Assembly: GCF_009848685.1 (NCBI RefSeq)
Contig: NZ_WXTX01000005.1
Span: 186,001-250,000 of the forward strand
DNA from: Andreprevotia sp. IGB-42
Lineage (GTDB): Bacteria; Pseudomonadota; Gammaproteobacteria; Burkholderiales; Chitinibacteraceae
Length of the DNA stretch: 64,000 nucleotides
Direction of reading: 5' to 3'
This document shows, one piece after another, positions 24,944 to 34,490 of this stretch (positions within the stretch are counted from its first letter, which is position 1; every line of letters starts with the position of its first letter). The notes below the pieces were generated by a model. The model worked only from the letters and a program-made list of their open reading frames with translations, was not told the DNA's origin and ran no database searches. The position numbers were made by a program, and so were the translations under genes.

Positions 24944-26620
24944 TCAGGCAGGCTGTGCACGCCATGCATGCAATGCCTGTACCACATCCGTAATGACGGA
25001 CTGCCAGTCTCCCGGGGCAGGCTGGCGGAACAGGCGTGCAGCCGGGTACCACGGGCTGTCATCGCGTGCCAGCAGCCAGCGGAAGTCCGGTGCCACCGGC
25101 AGCAACACCCATACCGGCTTGCCCATGGCACCGGCCAGGTGGGCGACGGCGGTATCCACTGAAATCACCAGATCCATGCCGGCAATCAAGGCGGCGGTAT
25201 CGTCAAAATCACTCAGTTCGCCCGCATGATTATGCAGTGGCAACTGGCTGGTAGCAGCGCCATCGGCATCACGCACCCGGTCTTGCAGGCAGTGGAATTC
25301 CACACCGGGCAGGGCCAGCAATGCCCCGAGCTGGCTGAGCGGGATGCTGCGCGCGTAATCGTCCTTGTGGGTGGGGCTGCCACTCCACACCAGACCCACG
25401 CGTCGTGTTTTGTCTGGCCGTTCGCCCAGCCGTGCTGCCCATACTGCCTGATTGGGCGCGCTGGCCTGCAGATACGGAATGGCGGCAGGAATGGTCTCCA
25501 GCGTGGTTCCCAGCGCCAGCGGCAGGCTCATCAGCGGACAGTGGTAGTCGTGATCGGCAAAGCTGGCTTCTTCCTGAACCACCACGTTGATGCGGGCGGG
25601 CAGCGAGCGCATCAGCGTGGCGAGCGGGCTCTTTACTTCCAGCGTGACGTGCGCACCGCGTTCAGCCAGCAGCAATGCATAGCGGCAAAACTGGATGGCA
25701 TCGCCAAAGCCCTGTTCGGTATGCAGCACGATGCGTTTGCCAGCCAATGGCTGCAGGCCATCCCAGCGGGGTACTGCAAAGCGCGCTTGCTCCACTGCAC
25801 GCTGGCCCAGCTGCAGGCGCGCTTCATAGCGTTGCCAGCCTTCGGCAAAGTGGCCCAGTTGCAGCTGGGTCAGGGCAATTGCCCAGTGCACATCGGCATC
25901 ATCGGGCTTGAGCGCAAGTGCACGCTGGTAGCTGGCAAGTCCCTCGGCATGCCGGCCCAGATCGCACAGCGCGTTGCCATGGCTTAGCCATAACGCCGGG
26001 TCGGTGTCTTGCCGTGTCAGCGCGGCCGCATAGCTTTGCAATGCCGCATCGTATTGATTCAAACCGCGCAGTACATGCCCGCGCGTTTGCCACGGGCCGG
26101 CAGCTTGCGGTGCCAGTCTGATGGCGGCATCGCATGCGGTCAGCGCGGGTGCGAACTCGCGCGCTTCCCACAGTGCCGCTGCCAGGTTGGCGTGGCCATC
26201 CGCATCATCCGGTACCAGCGTAACGGCACGCTGGTGGCTCTCTATCGCCGCCGGATACTGCCTGAGCGCGGTCAGCAGGTTGCCCCGGTTGCTCCATGCC
26301 TGGGCAAAGTCAGGCGCAATGGCTACGCATTGCTCGCACGCGGCCAGCGCGCCCTGCAGATCGCCCAATTCCCGCAGCGCATTGCCCTGGTTCAGCCAGG
26401 CATCGGGCTGCGCGTTGTTCAATTGCAGCGAGGCACGAAAGCCATCCGCAGCAGCGGCGTAGTTGCCCTGTTGCAAATCGGTGGTAGCCAGCAGGGTTCG
26501 CGTGGACCAGTGTTGCGGGTGTTGCTGCAATACCTTGCGATAACCGGCAGCGGCGGCAGCCAGATCGCCCGCTTGATGGGATTGGAAAGCTTTCGATAGA
26601 ACGGCATTCAGATCGGTCAT
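24944..26620 (-). CDS. TPR protein with GT9-like glycosyltransferase domain
   Basis: A 558-residue cytoplasmic protein. Residues 1 to about 300 form eight or so tetratricopeptide repeats (for example AYRKVLQQHPQHW-like units, DAWLNQGNALRELGDLQGAL, WSNRGNLLTALRQYPAAI). The C-terminal half has the pattern of heptosyltransferase-like GT9 domains in TPR fusions: GKRIVLHTEQGFGDAIQFCRY, VGLVWSGSPTHKDDYARSIP, LVISVDTAVAHLAGAMGKPV and WVLLPVAPDFRWLL. Such proteins often glycosylate surface structures or flagellin. I chose ATG 26620, which follows AAGAGA; the open frame upstream to 26887 has no TPR pattern. Confidence 0.85.
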   Translation of the reverse strand: MTDLNAVLSKAFQSHQAGDLAAAAAGYRKVLQQHPQHWSTRTLLATTDLQQGNYAAAADGFRASLQLNNAQPDAWLNQGNALRELGDLQGALAACEQCVAIAPDFAQAWSNRGNLLTALRQYPAAIESHQRAVTLVPDDADGHANLAAALWEAREFAPALTACDAAIRLAPQAAGPWQTRGHVLRGLNQYDAALQSYAAALTRQDTDPALWLSHGNALCDLGRHAEGLASYQRALALKPDDADVHWAIALTQLQLGHFAEGWQRYEARLQLGQRAVEQARFAVPRWDGLQPLAGKRIVLHTEQGFGDAIQFCRYALLLAERGAHVTLEVKSPLATLMRSLPARINVVVQEEASFADHDYHCPLMSLPLALGTTLETIPAAIPYLQASAPNQAVWAARLGERPDKTRRVGLVWSGSPTHKDDYARSIPLSQLGALLALPGVEFHCLQDRVRDADGAATSQLPLHNHAGELSDFDDTAALIAGMDLVISVDTAVAHLAGAMGKPVWVLLPVAPDFRWLLARDDSPWYPAARLFRQPAPGDWQSVITDVVQALHAWRAQPA

Positions 26621-27087
26621 GAGTCTCTTGCAACTGGGCGTTATGCCGTCGGGCATCGTGAACAGCGGGGGTGCTTGGCCGGGGTCAGTGCTGCCGGGTG
26701 GCCATTTTTGCAGTGGCGGCCAAAGGTATTGCTTCAGGCGGGGGAAAGCCATGGCTGGCAGCAGCGGATTGCCGAGGATCTGCTTCGGTCCCCTTGGGGG
26801 GCTTGCGCAGGCCCGAAAATGGCAACCAATTATAGGCCAGAATTTCTTTGTTCTGGCTGTCCGGCATTGAAACCGCGGCAAGTACACACCGGGTATGGCG
26901 CAGGCATGGCAATGGTTGTCTTTGCCGGCTTACAAGGGCGCAGTGATCCGAGGCACCAAACCGGCCCGACAGCAACTATACTTACGGTCAGATCGAACGC
27001 CCCATGCCGGAAAGACCGGTATGTAACCTTGCGGCACCCTTGGTGCGCACCTTGATGGTGCCAACCGCAATAGATGCCGGAGCCTGA
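26621..27087. other. divergent intergenic region
   Basis: 467 bp between two divergent genes. Open frames run through it on both strands, but none has family similarity or a good ribosome site. It should hold both promoters. I see no repeat or RNA structure that stands out. Confidence 0.45.
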
Positions 27088-27696
27088 GTGAAAATGCATT
27101 TCCATGCCCCAACCGGGCGTTGCCTGGGCGCAATGGCCGGCGCCATCCTGTTGATGCTGGCCGTTTTCCTGAGCTTGGGCGCATTCCTGAGTGGCGTCCC
27201 GCATGTGGGACCGATGGAGCTGGCCTGTGCGGGTGGCGTACTGGTGTTTGGCTGTTGTATCGCCGGACCGCTGTGGTGGCGTAATGTACAGTTGCTGCGC
27301 TACCACGCTGCCGATACCGGCAAACGGGTGCCGTTGCTGGCTTGGGATGGCACGCAATTGCAATACCAGTCGGTATTCAGCGTGCCTTGGCAGGCCATAA
27401 CCGGCATGCAGGTGGTCAGCAGCGGGCGGAACAATGCCCGTTTCAATCTCATCGTACTGTCCGTTGCAGATGCCGCCGCCTGGCAGCTGACCGGGGCATT
27501 GCCGATCGACCTGGTCCACTACCGCAAGATCCGGCAAAGGGTGGATGCCACCTTGTGGGCACTGGGCAATACCTTGCTGCTGATCGATCTGGCCGATTTC
27601 CGGGCGCAGGATGCCGCGGAGCTATACCCGCAAATGCAACAGGCCTGGCAGGCCGCGCTTGCCGCCAACGCGCATCCGGAGATAGCCATGCACTGA
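27088..27696 (+). CDS. hypothetical membrane protein with cytoplasmic domain
   Basis: A 202-residue protein with two N-terminal membrane helices (GAMAGAILLMLAVFLSLGAFL and ACAGGVLVFGCCIAGPLWW), then a soluble domain of about 130 residues. This order (two helices, a basic WWRNVQLLRY, then strands such as VPLLAWDGTQLQYQSVFSV and WQAITGMQVV) looks like small PH-domain-like membrane proteins, but I cannot name a family. It is convergent with the sulP gene with 17 bp between the ends. Confidence 0.6.
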   Translation: MKMHFHAPTGRCLGAMAGAILLMLAVFLSLGAFLSGVPHVGPMELACAGGVLVFGCCIAGPLWWRNVQLLRYHAADTGKRVPLLAWDGTQLQYQSVFSVPWQAITGMQVVSSGRNNARFNLIVLSVADAAAWQLTGALPIDLVHYRKIRQRVDATLWALGNTLLLIDLADFRAQDAAELYPQMQQAWQAALAANAHPEIAMH

Positions 27697-27713
27697 TGCA
27701 GAACGGGCTGTGC

Positions 27714-29405
27714 TTACCCGGGTAGCCCGCCTGCTTCTTCGCGGTAGGCTTGCACGGCCGCCTGGCGTGATGGATAAAAGCGGACGCCGGTGCTTTCCGG
27801 TGTGATCAGGCTGCTGGCCATCCATTCATGCAGTTGCGCGGTGCGCCCGGCCAGCACCAGGGTGATGCCTTGCCCGGACAGACTGCGCTGCAATGTTTGC
27901 ACCGCCAATGCGCCGGTCAGATCGATTTCCGCAATCGATACCGCATCGATCACCACCCAGCGCGGCGCCTGTTCCGCCACCAGCGCCTCGAGCCGGCGGC
28001 GGAAATAATCAGCGTTGAAGAACGTCAACGGTGATTCAAAACGGTAGATCAGCAAGCCCGGCACCGCATGCGCATCCGGGTAATGCGCCAGCTCATACAG
28101 GCCGCCTTGGCCGTCGATCACGCCAAACAATTGCTCGGACGGGCGGGCCATCTGCGCCAGGAAACGCAGCAGCGCCAGCCCCACCGCCATCAGGATGCCC
28201 GGCATCACGCCAAACAGCACCACGCCGATCAGCGTGGCCAGCGCAATCTTGAATTCGGCCCGGCTGTAGCGGCGCAAACCCAGCAAGCCATCCATGTCGA
28301 TCAGGCTGAGTGATGCTGCAATCAGGATCACGCCCAGCGCGGCAATCGGCAGTGCTGCTAGTGCGTCGGTGAGGAACAGCAGCGACAGCAGCAGCGCCAA
28401 TGCCGCCACCACCGCCACCATGCGGGTTTGCCCGCCAGCGGCATCGGCCACCACCGTGCGCGAGCTGGATCCGCTCACCGCAAAACCCTGGCTCAGGGCA
28501 CTGGCAATATCCGCTATCCCCAGCGCCAGGAATTCCCGGTTGCTGTCTACCTCGTAGCGGTTTTTTGCCGCGAAGCTGCGGCTGGTCAGCATGCCGCTGC
28601 TGAACGACACCAGCGCCAGCGCTGCGGCTGCCGGTACCAGCGTGCCCAACAGTTCGTGCGGCAGGGTTGGCGTGATCCACACCGGCAGGCCGGATGGCAA
28701 GGTGCCGATCACAGCCACCCCGTGCGCTGCCAGCCTCAGCACGCTGCTGGCAATCGTCACCAAGGTGAGTGCAATCAGCGCGGCCGGCCCGCGTGGCCAG
28801 CGTATTTTCAGCGGCATGTAGATCAGCAATGTTGCCGCGCTCAATGTCACTGTCGGCCAATGCATCTGGCCCAGTTGCGCAAACAGCGAACCCAGCCGGC
28901 CGATCACATCGCTACCGCCGAGGGTAAGCCCGCTGACCTTGCCCAATTGGCTGATCACGATATTGATCGCCACGCCGTTGAGCAAACCGGTCAGGATGGG
29001 GCGGGACAGGAAATCAGCCAGGAAACCCAGCCTGAAACGGCTGGCCAGCAGGCAGAAGCCGGCTGTGAGCAGGGTCAGTGTCACCGCCAGTGCCTGGTAC
29101 GCTGCGCTGCCTGCCCCGGCCAGCGGCATCAGCGTGGCGGCAATCATCGCGCAGGTGGCGGCATCCGGCCCCACGATCAACTGGCGAGATGACCCGACCA
29201 GCGCATACACCAGCATGGGCAGGATGGAACTGTAGATGCCGGCAATGGGGTTGAATCCGGCCAGCTGCGCATAGGCAATGCTTACCGGCAATGCCACCGC
29301 CCCCACGGATATGCCTGCCATCAGATCGGTGCGCCAATGCTGGCGTGGGTAGCGGGCAAGCTCGGCCAGGCCGGGCAGCCAGCGGGTGAGGGCATCGGGC
29401 AGCAT
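27714..29405 (-). CDS. SulP-family anion permease with STAS domain
   Basis: A 563-residue inner-membrane transporter for sulfate or a related anion. The N-terminal SulP motif region reads MAGISVGAVALPVSIAYAQLAGF and PIAGIYSSILPMLVYALVGSS, where Q/A-rich helices form the anion site. The membrane part ends near residue 420. The C-terminal STAS domain (about 440-555) has WVVIDAVSIAEIDLTGALAV, with the usual Asp-Ser/Thr switch position. Length fits the family. The substrate cannot be told from sequence: SulP proteins also carry bicarbonate, nitrate or dicarboxylates. Confidence 0.9.
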   Translation of the reverse strand: MLPDALTRWLPGLAELARYPRQHWRTDLMAGISVGAVALPVSIAYAQLAGFNPIAGIYSSILPMLVYALVGSSRQLIVGPDAATCAMIAATLMPLAGAGSAAYQALAVTLTLLTAGFCLLASRFRLGFLADFLSRPILTGLLNGVAINIVISQLGKVSGLTLGGSDVIGRLGSLFAQLGQMHWPTVTLSAATLLIYMPLKIRWPRGPAALIALTLVTIASSVLRLAAHGVAVIGTLPSGLPVWITPTLPHELLGTLVPAAAALALVSFSSGMLTSRSFAAKNRYEVDSNREFLALGIADIASALSQGFAVSGSSSRTVVADAAGGQTRMVAVVAALALLLSLLFLTDALAALPIAALGVILIAASLSLIDMDGLLGLRRYSRAEFKIALATLIGVVLFGVMPGILMAVGLALLRFLAQMARPSEQLFGVIDGQGGLYELAHYPDAHAVPGLLIYRFESPLTFFNADYFRRRLEALVAEQAPRWVVIDAVSIAEIDLTGALAVQTLQRSLSGQGITLVLAGRTAQLHEWMASSLITPESTGVRFYPSRQAAVQAYREEAGGLPG

Positions 29406-29467
29406 GATCAGCCAGTATACAAGCGGGGCTTAACGATAGCGCAAAGCGCGTATGCAGGTTGCATCCA

Positions 29468-30757
29468 TCATTCAAACACCACGTCGCAGCGGTAATACGC
29501 CCGCATGAACTCCGGCGTATCGCGCACCCACACATCGCGGTTGTTCAGGTACTTGTATCTATAGTCATCCCTGATCAATGCAAACGTAGTCTGGCGCGCG
29601 CACGCCGGGGTACCTGCCAGCTGTTTGATCGCCGCATCGCGCGCATTCACCTTGCTGGCAAAGTCCACATACAGCGGGTAGGTATGCAAGGGAAATGCTA
29701 GCCCGAGCGTGAACAGCAACAAAGCCGGAATGCGTGCACGCGGGTACTGCTGCAGTGCCTGGTAAATGCCTTCCACCACCAGCCCCAGCATGATGGCCCA
29801 AGCCAGCAGGAACGCACGCGCTTCGGTATAAGGTGCGGCCACTACTGAGCCGGAAACCAGCAGCGCCGGCAACAGCATCAGGAAGAAACGCTTGCGGTCA
29901 TCCACCCGCCGCCACAGGAACACCCCGGCAATCAGCGCAGCGATGAACAACGGCGACGTCGTGGAAAAGAAGCGCCCCTGCACGTTGTACAACCTGCCCA
30001 GGTAGTAGACCAAGTCAGTGCTGCCCACGCCGATACTCTTCAGGTAGTAGGCACGTCGTACCGCTGTGGAGGGCGCGGTGATCAACAGCAGCCAGCCAGC
30101 GGTGAGCGCAGCCATCGGCAGCAGTGCCAGCAGATTGGCCCGTTTGTTCTTCAACCACCAGAACGAAACCAGCATGTAAATCAGGATGCCGACAGCGGTA
30201 TTCTCAAACGACAAGCCTGCCAGCAAAGCAACAATGCTGACCAGCGCCAGCCTGGCCTTGCTGGCAACGAACGAGGCAATGGCTTCATCATCGCGATAGA
30301 AGAACAGGCACAGCAGGCTGATCATCACCGGTTGCAGATAGCCGGCGTGCACCGTACGCCAGAAAAACACCTCGTAGCCGGGCCACAGCGCAAAGATGAT
30401 GCAGATCGAAATGGCGGTTTTTTCCAGCAGCGCCTTGCGGCCATACAGGCCGCAAACCAGCAGGTTGAGCAGCAGGAAGGTCAACACTGCTGCAATCAGG
30501 AACCAGCTGCCCGGCAAGCTCAGCCAGAAGATCGCCAGTTGTTCGCCCAGCCGCGCATTCCACGTGCTGATCTGCGCTTGCGAGCGCTCGGCTATCCAGA
30601 CCAACCGGCTCAGGATCCCCTCGTCGCCAAACTGGCGCGTCAGCGCGTAGTCCTCGCCATTGAGCGGGGAGATGGCGAAGATGGCGGCATACAGCGCCAC
30701 GGTCAGTACGGATAGCGCAGCAAGCGCGTATCCCCACCAGGTATTTTTCTGGGTCAT
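29468..30757 (-). CDS. polytopic membrane protein, DUF6056-like
   Basis: A 429-residue protein with about 11 membrane helices and a C-terminal soluble tail of about 75 residues. The N-terminus has a helix followed by a periplasmic loop with the acidic motif PLNGEDYALTRQFG, and WTVH-like FFWRTVHAGYLQPVMISLL sits in the next part. This resembles DUF6056 and other GT-C-like proteins encoded with surface polysaccharide genes. Enzymatic activity is not proven by any motif I can see. ATG 30757 (MTQKNTWW) is preferred; ATG 30790 is also open. It stands alone. Confidence 0.65.
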   Translation of the reverse strand: MTQKNTWWGYALAALSVLTVALYAAIFAISPLNGEDYALTRQFGDEGILSRLVWIAERSQAQISTWNARLGEQLAIFWLSLPGSWFLIAAVLTFLLLNLLVCGLYGRKALLEKTAISICIIFALWPGYEVFFWRTVHAGYLQPVMISLLCLFFYRDDEAIASFVASKARLALVSIVALLAGLSFENTAVGILIYMLVSFWWLKNKRANLLALLPMAALTAGWLLLITAPSTAVRRAYYLKSIGVGSTDLVYYLGRLYNVQGRFFSTTSPLFIAALIAGVFLWRRVDDRKRFFLMLLPALLVSGSVVAAPYTEARAFLLAWAIMLGLVVEGIYQALQQYPRARIPALLLFTLGLAFPLHTYPLYVDFASKVNARDAAIKQLAGTPACARQTTFALIRDDYRYKYLNNRDVWVRDTPEFMRAYYRCDVVFE

Positions 30758-31247
30758 CGGGACTGCCGGTAGATATTGGGCGGGGCACATGGGTTGCAGT
30801 GTCGCGGGTGGATAGGAACAAGTGCACCTGATCCGACCATGCGGATGGCGACGGCAGACTAATTCGCCATATCGGCGCTGTCAAACTGCAGTCAGCATAC
30901 GCAGGGTTCTATCATCCTGCGCATTTCATCCCGGTTTTGCCTGTCCATGCTTGTTTTCGCACATCCTGCAGGATGGGCTGTTGATCTCCGCGCAGTTTGC
31001 GCAAATGGCGCACGCGCGGTGATGCAGTTTCCCGTGGCCGAGCACATGCGTGCCCGTCAGGCGTAGCCCGCCAGCCCGCGTGAAAGCGGCTGTTGCCGCG
31101 CTGAAGCCTGTTCGCGTTACGTCGCCTGCCCGTCATGGCACGCGCCTTGCTCATTCCCTGCCTATCAAGATGCCGTGGTCATGGTGACCGGGCAATCACT
31201 ACGCCGCCGGGCCATGTACCCGGCGCTATTCAGGGAAGCCCCGTTTC
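30758..31247. other. intergenic region before RND operon
   Basis: 490 bp without a credible gene. It holds a 14-bp perfect palindrome CATCCTGCAGGATG at 30962-30975, a possible operator, with a half site ATCATCCTGC near 30911. The efflux operon promoter should lie here. AGGGAAG (31233-31239) precedes the RND start. Confidence 0.45.
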
Positions 31248-34200
31248 ATGTGGATCGTCAATATCGCGCTGCGGCGGCCGTATACCTTTCTGGTTGCTGC
31301 GCTGCTGATCCTGCTGGCTACGCCCTATGTGCTGCGCAATACCCCGACCGATATCTTCCCGGAAGTCGATATTCCCGTCGTCAGCATCGTGTGGTCGTAC
31401 AGCGGCTTGTCTGCACAGGAGATGGCCGCCCGCATCGTTACCCCGGTGGAGCGCAACCTCACCACCACCGTCAACAATATCGAGCATATCGAATCGCAGT
31501 CGCTGGGCGGCATCGGCATGATCAAGGTGTTTTTCCAGCCGGGCGCCGATATTTCCACCTCGCTCACGCAGATCGTCGCCAGCACCAACTGGAGCATGCG
31601 CTCGCTGCCGGCCGGTATCACGCCACCCATCATCATCAAGTATTCCGCTGCCAGTCTGCCCATCCTGCAGATCGGTCTGGGCAGCACCACGCTGTCCGAT
31701 ACGGAAGTATCCGATCTCGCCTTCAATACGCTGCGCCCCAAGCTGGTCACGATACCCGGCGTGGCGGTGCCTGCGCCCTATGGCGGCAAATCACGGTTGA
31801 TCGCGGTGGATGTCAATGGCGGGGCGCTCAAGGCGCGTGGCCTGACCGCCGTGGATGTGGTCAACGCCATCAGCGCGCAGAACCTCACCTTGCCCACCGG
31901 CACTGCCAAGATCGGGGAAACCGAATACAACGTTGCGCTGAACGGCGCGCCGCGCACATTGGCGCAGATCGGCGAAATCCCCATTCGCACCGTGAACGGC
32001 GCTACCACCTATGTGCGTGATGTGGCGCAGGTGCGTGATGGCGCCGGCCCCCCCACCAATATCGTGCGCCAGGACGGCGAGCGTGGCGTGCTGGTCAGCC
32101 TGCTGAAAAACGGCGGCGCCTCCACGCTCGACATCGTCAGCGATGCGCTGGCGGTGCTGCCCAAGGCGGCAGAATCCATGCCGGCCGAACTCAAGATCAC
32201 CACCCTGTTCGATCAATCGCTGTTCGTGAAGGCCGCCATCCATTCGGTGGTGGTGGAAGGGCTGATTGCCGCCTTGCTCACCGCGTTGATGATCCTGCTG
32301 TTCCTTGGCAACTGGCGCAGCACTGCCATCATCGCGTTGTCGATTCCGCTGTCCATCCTGTCTTCCTTGCTGCTGCTGCATATCAGCGGGCAAACCATCA
32401 ACCTGATGACGCTGGGCGGCCTCGCCCTGGCGGTCGGCATTCTGGTGGACGATGCCACCGTCACCATCGAGAACATCGAGCGCCACCAGCACCTGGGCAA
32501 GGCGCCCGTACAGGCCATCCGCGATGGTGCAGCGGAGATTGCCACGCCTACCTTCGTGGCAACGCTGTGCATCTGCATCGTGTTCGTGCCCATGTTCTTC
32601 CTCACCGGCGTGGCGCGCTTCCTGTTCGTGCCGCTGGCGCTGGCGGTGGTATACGCGATGCTGGCATCGTGGGTGCTCTCGCGCACGCTGGTGCCCACGC
32701 TCGCCTTGCTGCTCACGCCGCGCCATGGCAAGCCTGCCAAACCGCCGGGCCGCTGGATGCGTATCCATCTGGCGTTCGATGCCGGCTTCACGCGGCTGCG
32801 CGATGGCTACGCCACCGTGCTGGCATCGGTGCTGCAGCACCGCCGCGCATTCGGTGGCGTGTTCCTCGGTTTCTGCCTGCTTTCCGGTGCGCTGTATGGC
32901 GTGCTGGGGCGCGATTTTTTCCCGGTCGTGGATGCGGGCCAGCTGCGCCTGCACGTGCGTGCACCGGCCGGCACGCGGCTGGAAGAAATGCCGCGCCTGA
33001 TCGACCGTATCGAGGCGCAAATCCGCCGTGCCATTCCGCCAGATGAAATCAAGACCGTGCTCGACAACATCGGCGGTCCGTATACGCCGGTGAATACCGT
33101 CTACAACAACGCCGGCACCATCGATTCATCCGATGCGGAAATCCTCATTTCGCTGGTGCCGGGCAAGCGCGGCAATACGCGCGATTACATCGCTGCGCTA
33201 CGCGCCGAGCTGCCGCGTTCGTTCCCCGGTGTGGAGTTCTTTTTCCAGCCGGCGGACATGGTCAGCCAGACGCTCAATTTCGGTTTGCCCGCACCCATCA
33301 ACATCCAGTTCATCGGCAACAAGGTGAGCGAGAACCATGCGCTGGCCAGTGAGCTGGTGCAACGCATCCGCCAGGTGCCCGGTGCAGTGGATGTGCTGAT
33401 CTACCAGCGCATGAACCGCCCGGTGCTGGCGCTGGAAGTGGACCGTACCCGGCTGCAGCATGTGGGGCTGACCATGCGCGATGTGGCGCAGAACATCATG
33501 ATCCCGTTGTCGTCCAGCTTCCAGACTGCACCCACCTACTGGCTGAACCCGCAAAACGGCAATACCTACACGCTGGCCGTGCAGCAGCGCCAGCACGAGC
33601 TCGATTCCATCGACAGCCTGTTGCAATTGCCGATAGGCAACGGCGATAGCCAGCAATTGCTCGGCAACCTGGCCACCGTACAGCCGGCGGCGCAGCAATC
33701 GGTGGTATCGCGCTATGACATCGCACCGGTGATCGATATCTATGTCAGCGTGCAGGGGCGTGATCTGGCCGCGGTCTACGCCGATATCGAACCGCTGCTG
33801 AAGGAACTGGGCACACGCATCCCCAAGGGCACCGACTTGAAAGTACGCGGCCAGGTCAGCACCATGCACAGCTCGTTTGTCGGCCTCGGTATCGGCCTTG
33901 CGGTAGCCATCGTGCTGGTATACCTGCTGATCGTCGTCAACTTCCAGTCGTGGCTGGACCCGCTCATCATCATCACCGCGCTGCCCGCTGCACTGGCCGG
34001 CATTGCCTGGCTGCTGTTCCTCACCGGCACACCGCTGTCGGTGCCCGCGCTGACCGGCGCCATCATGACGGTAGGGGTGGCTACCGCCAACAGCATCCTG
34101 ATGGTGTCCTTCGCGCGCGAGCGGCTGGCCGCCGGCGTGCCACCCGTGTATGCGGCGCTGGAGGCCGGTATTACCCGGCTGCGCCCGGTATTGATGACGG

Positions 34201-34457
34201 CAGCGGCGATGATCGTCGGCATGATCCCGATGGCGCTGGGCCTGGGCGACGGCGGCGAGCAGAACGCGCCGCTGGGCCGTGCGGTGATCGGCGGGCTGCT
34301 GTTTGCCACGCTGTCCACGCTGCTCTTCGTGCCGGTGGTCTTTGCCGCCGTGCACCGCCGCCTGCAACTGCGCACGCACGGCGCGGATGCGCACCGCCAC
34401 ACGCCATCGCATCCATCGCCCCATCCAGGCCTGCCTGGTTTCTCAGTCAGCGTCTGA
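31248..34457 (+). CDS. RND-family efflux transporter, inner-membrane pump
   Basis: A 1069-residue proton-driven pump with 12 membrane helices and two large periplasmic loops. The N-terminus MWIVNIALRRPYTFLVAALL and DIFPEVDIPVVSIVWSYSG are typical of HAE-1/AcrB-like members that lie in RND-MFP-OMF order. The proton relay pair is in GGLALAVGILVDDATVTIEN (Asp401-Asp402), and the conserved late motif is TVGVATANSILMVSFA. The C-terminal tail is His/Pro-rich (HRHTPSHPSPHPG). It should expel drugs or other small molecules with its partners downstream. Substrates are unknown. Confidence 0.93.
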   Translation: MWIVNIALRRPYTFLVAALLILLATPYVLRNTPTDIFPEVDIPVVSIVWSYSGLSAQEMAARIVTPVERNLTTTVNNIEHIESQSLGGIGMIKVFFQPGADISTSLTQIVASTNWSMRSLPAGITPPIIIKYSAASLPILQIGLGSTTLSDTEVSDLAFNTLRPKLVTIPGVAVPAPYGGKSRLIAVDVNGGALKARGLTAVDVVNAISAQNLTLPTGTAKIGETEYNVALNGAPRTLAQIGEIPIRTVNGATTYVRDVAQVRDGAGPPTNIVRQDGERGVLVSLLKNGGASTLDIVSDALAVLPKAAESMPAELKITTLFDQSLFVKAAIHSVVVEGLIAALLTALMILLFLGNWRSTAIIALSIPLSILSSLLLLHISGQTINLMTLGGLALAVGILVDDATVTIENIERHQHLGKAPVQAIRDGAAEIATPTFVATLCICIVFVPMFFLTGVARFLFVPLALAVVYAMLASWVLSRTLVPTLALLLTPRHGKPAKPPGRWMRIHLAFDAGFTRLRDGYATVLASVLQHRRAFGGVFLGFCLLSGALYGVLGRDFFPVVDAGQLRLHVRAPAGTRLEEMPRLIDRIEAQIRRAIPPDEIKTVLDNIGGPYTPVNTVYNNAGTIDSSDAEILISLVPGKRGNTRDYIAALRAELPRSFPGVEFFFQPADMVSQTLNFGLPAPINIQFIGNKVSENHALASELVQRIRQVPGAVDVLIYQRMNRPVLALEVDRTRLQHVGLTMRDVAQNIMIPLSSSFQTAPTYWLNPQNGNTYTLAVQQRQHELDSIDSLLQLPIGNGDSQQLLGNLATVQPAAQQSVVSRYDIAPVIDIYVSVQGRDLAAVYADIEPLLKELGTRIPKGTDLKVRGQVSTMHSSFVGLGIGLAVAIVLVYLLIVVNFQSWLDPLIIITALPAALAGIAWLLFLTGTPLSVPALTGAIMTVGVATANSILMVSFARERLAAGVPPVYAALEAGITRLRPVLMTAAAMIVGMIPMALGLGDGGEQNAPLGRAVIGGLLFATLSTLLFVPVVFAAVHRRLQLRTHGADAHRHTPSHPSPHPGLPGFSVSV

Positions 34458-34490
34458 ATCCCGTTAGCGCACCTACATCGAGCACGCACC

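Noticed and set aside
31791-33020. Long minus-strand open frame inside the RND pump gene
   Set aside because: It is Gln/His/Arg-rich, has no family pattern, and arises from codon bias of the real gene on the other strand. The same holds for similar long frames opposite ligD, the peptide exporter, glpQ, nnrD and purA.
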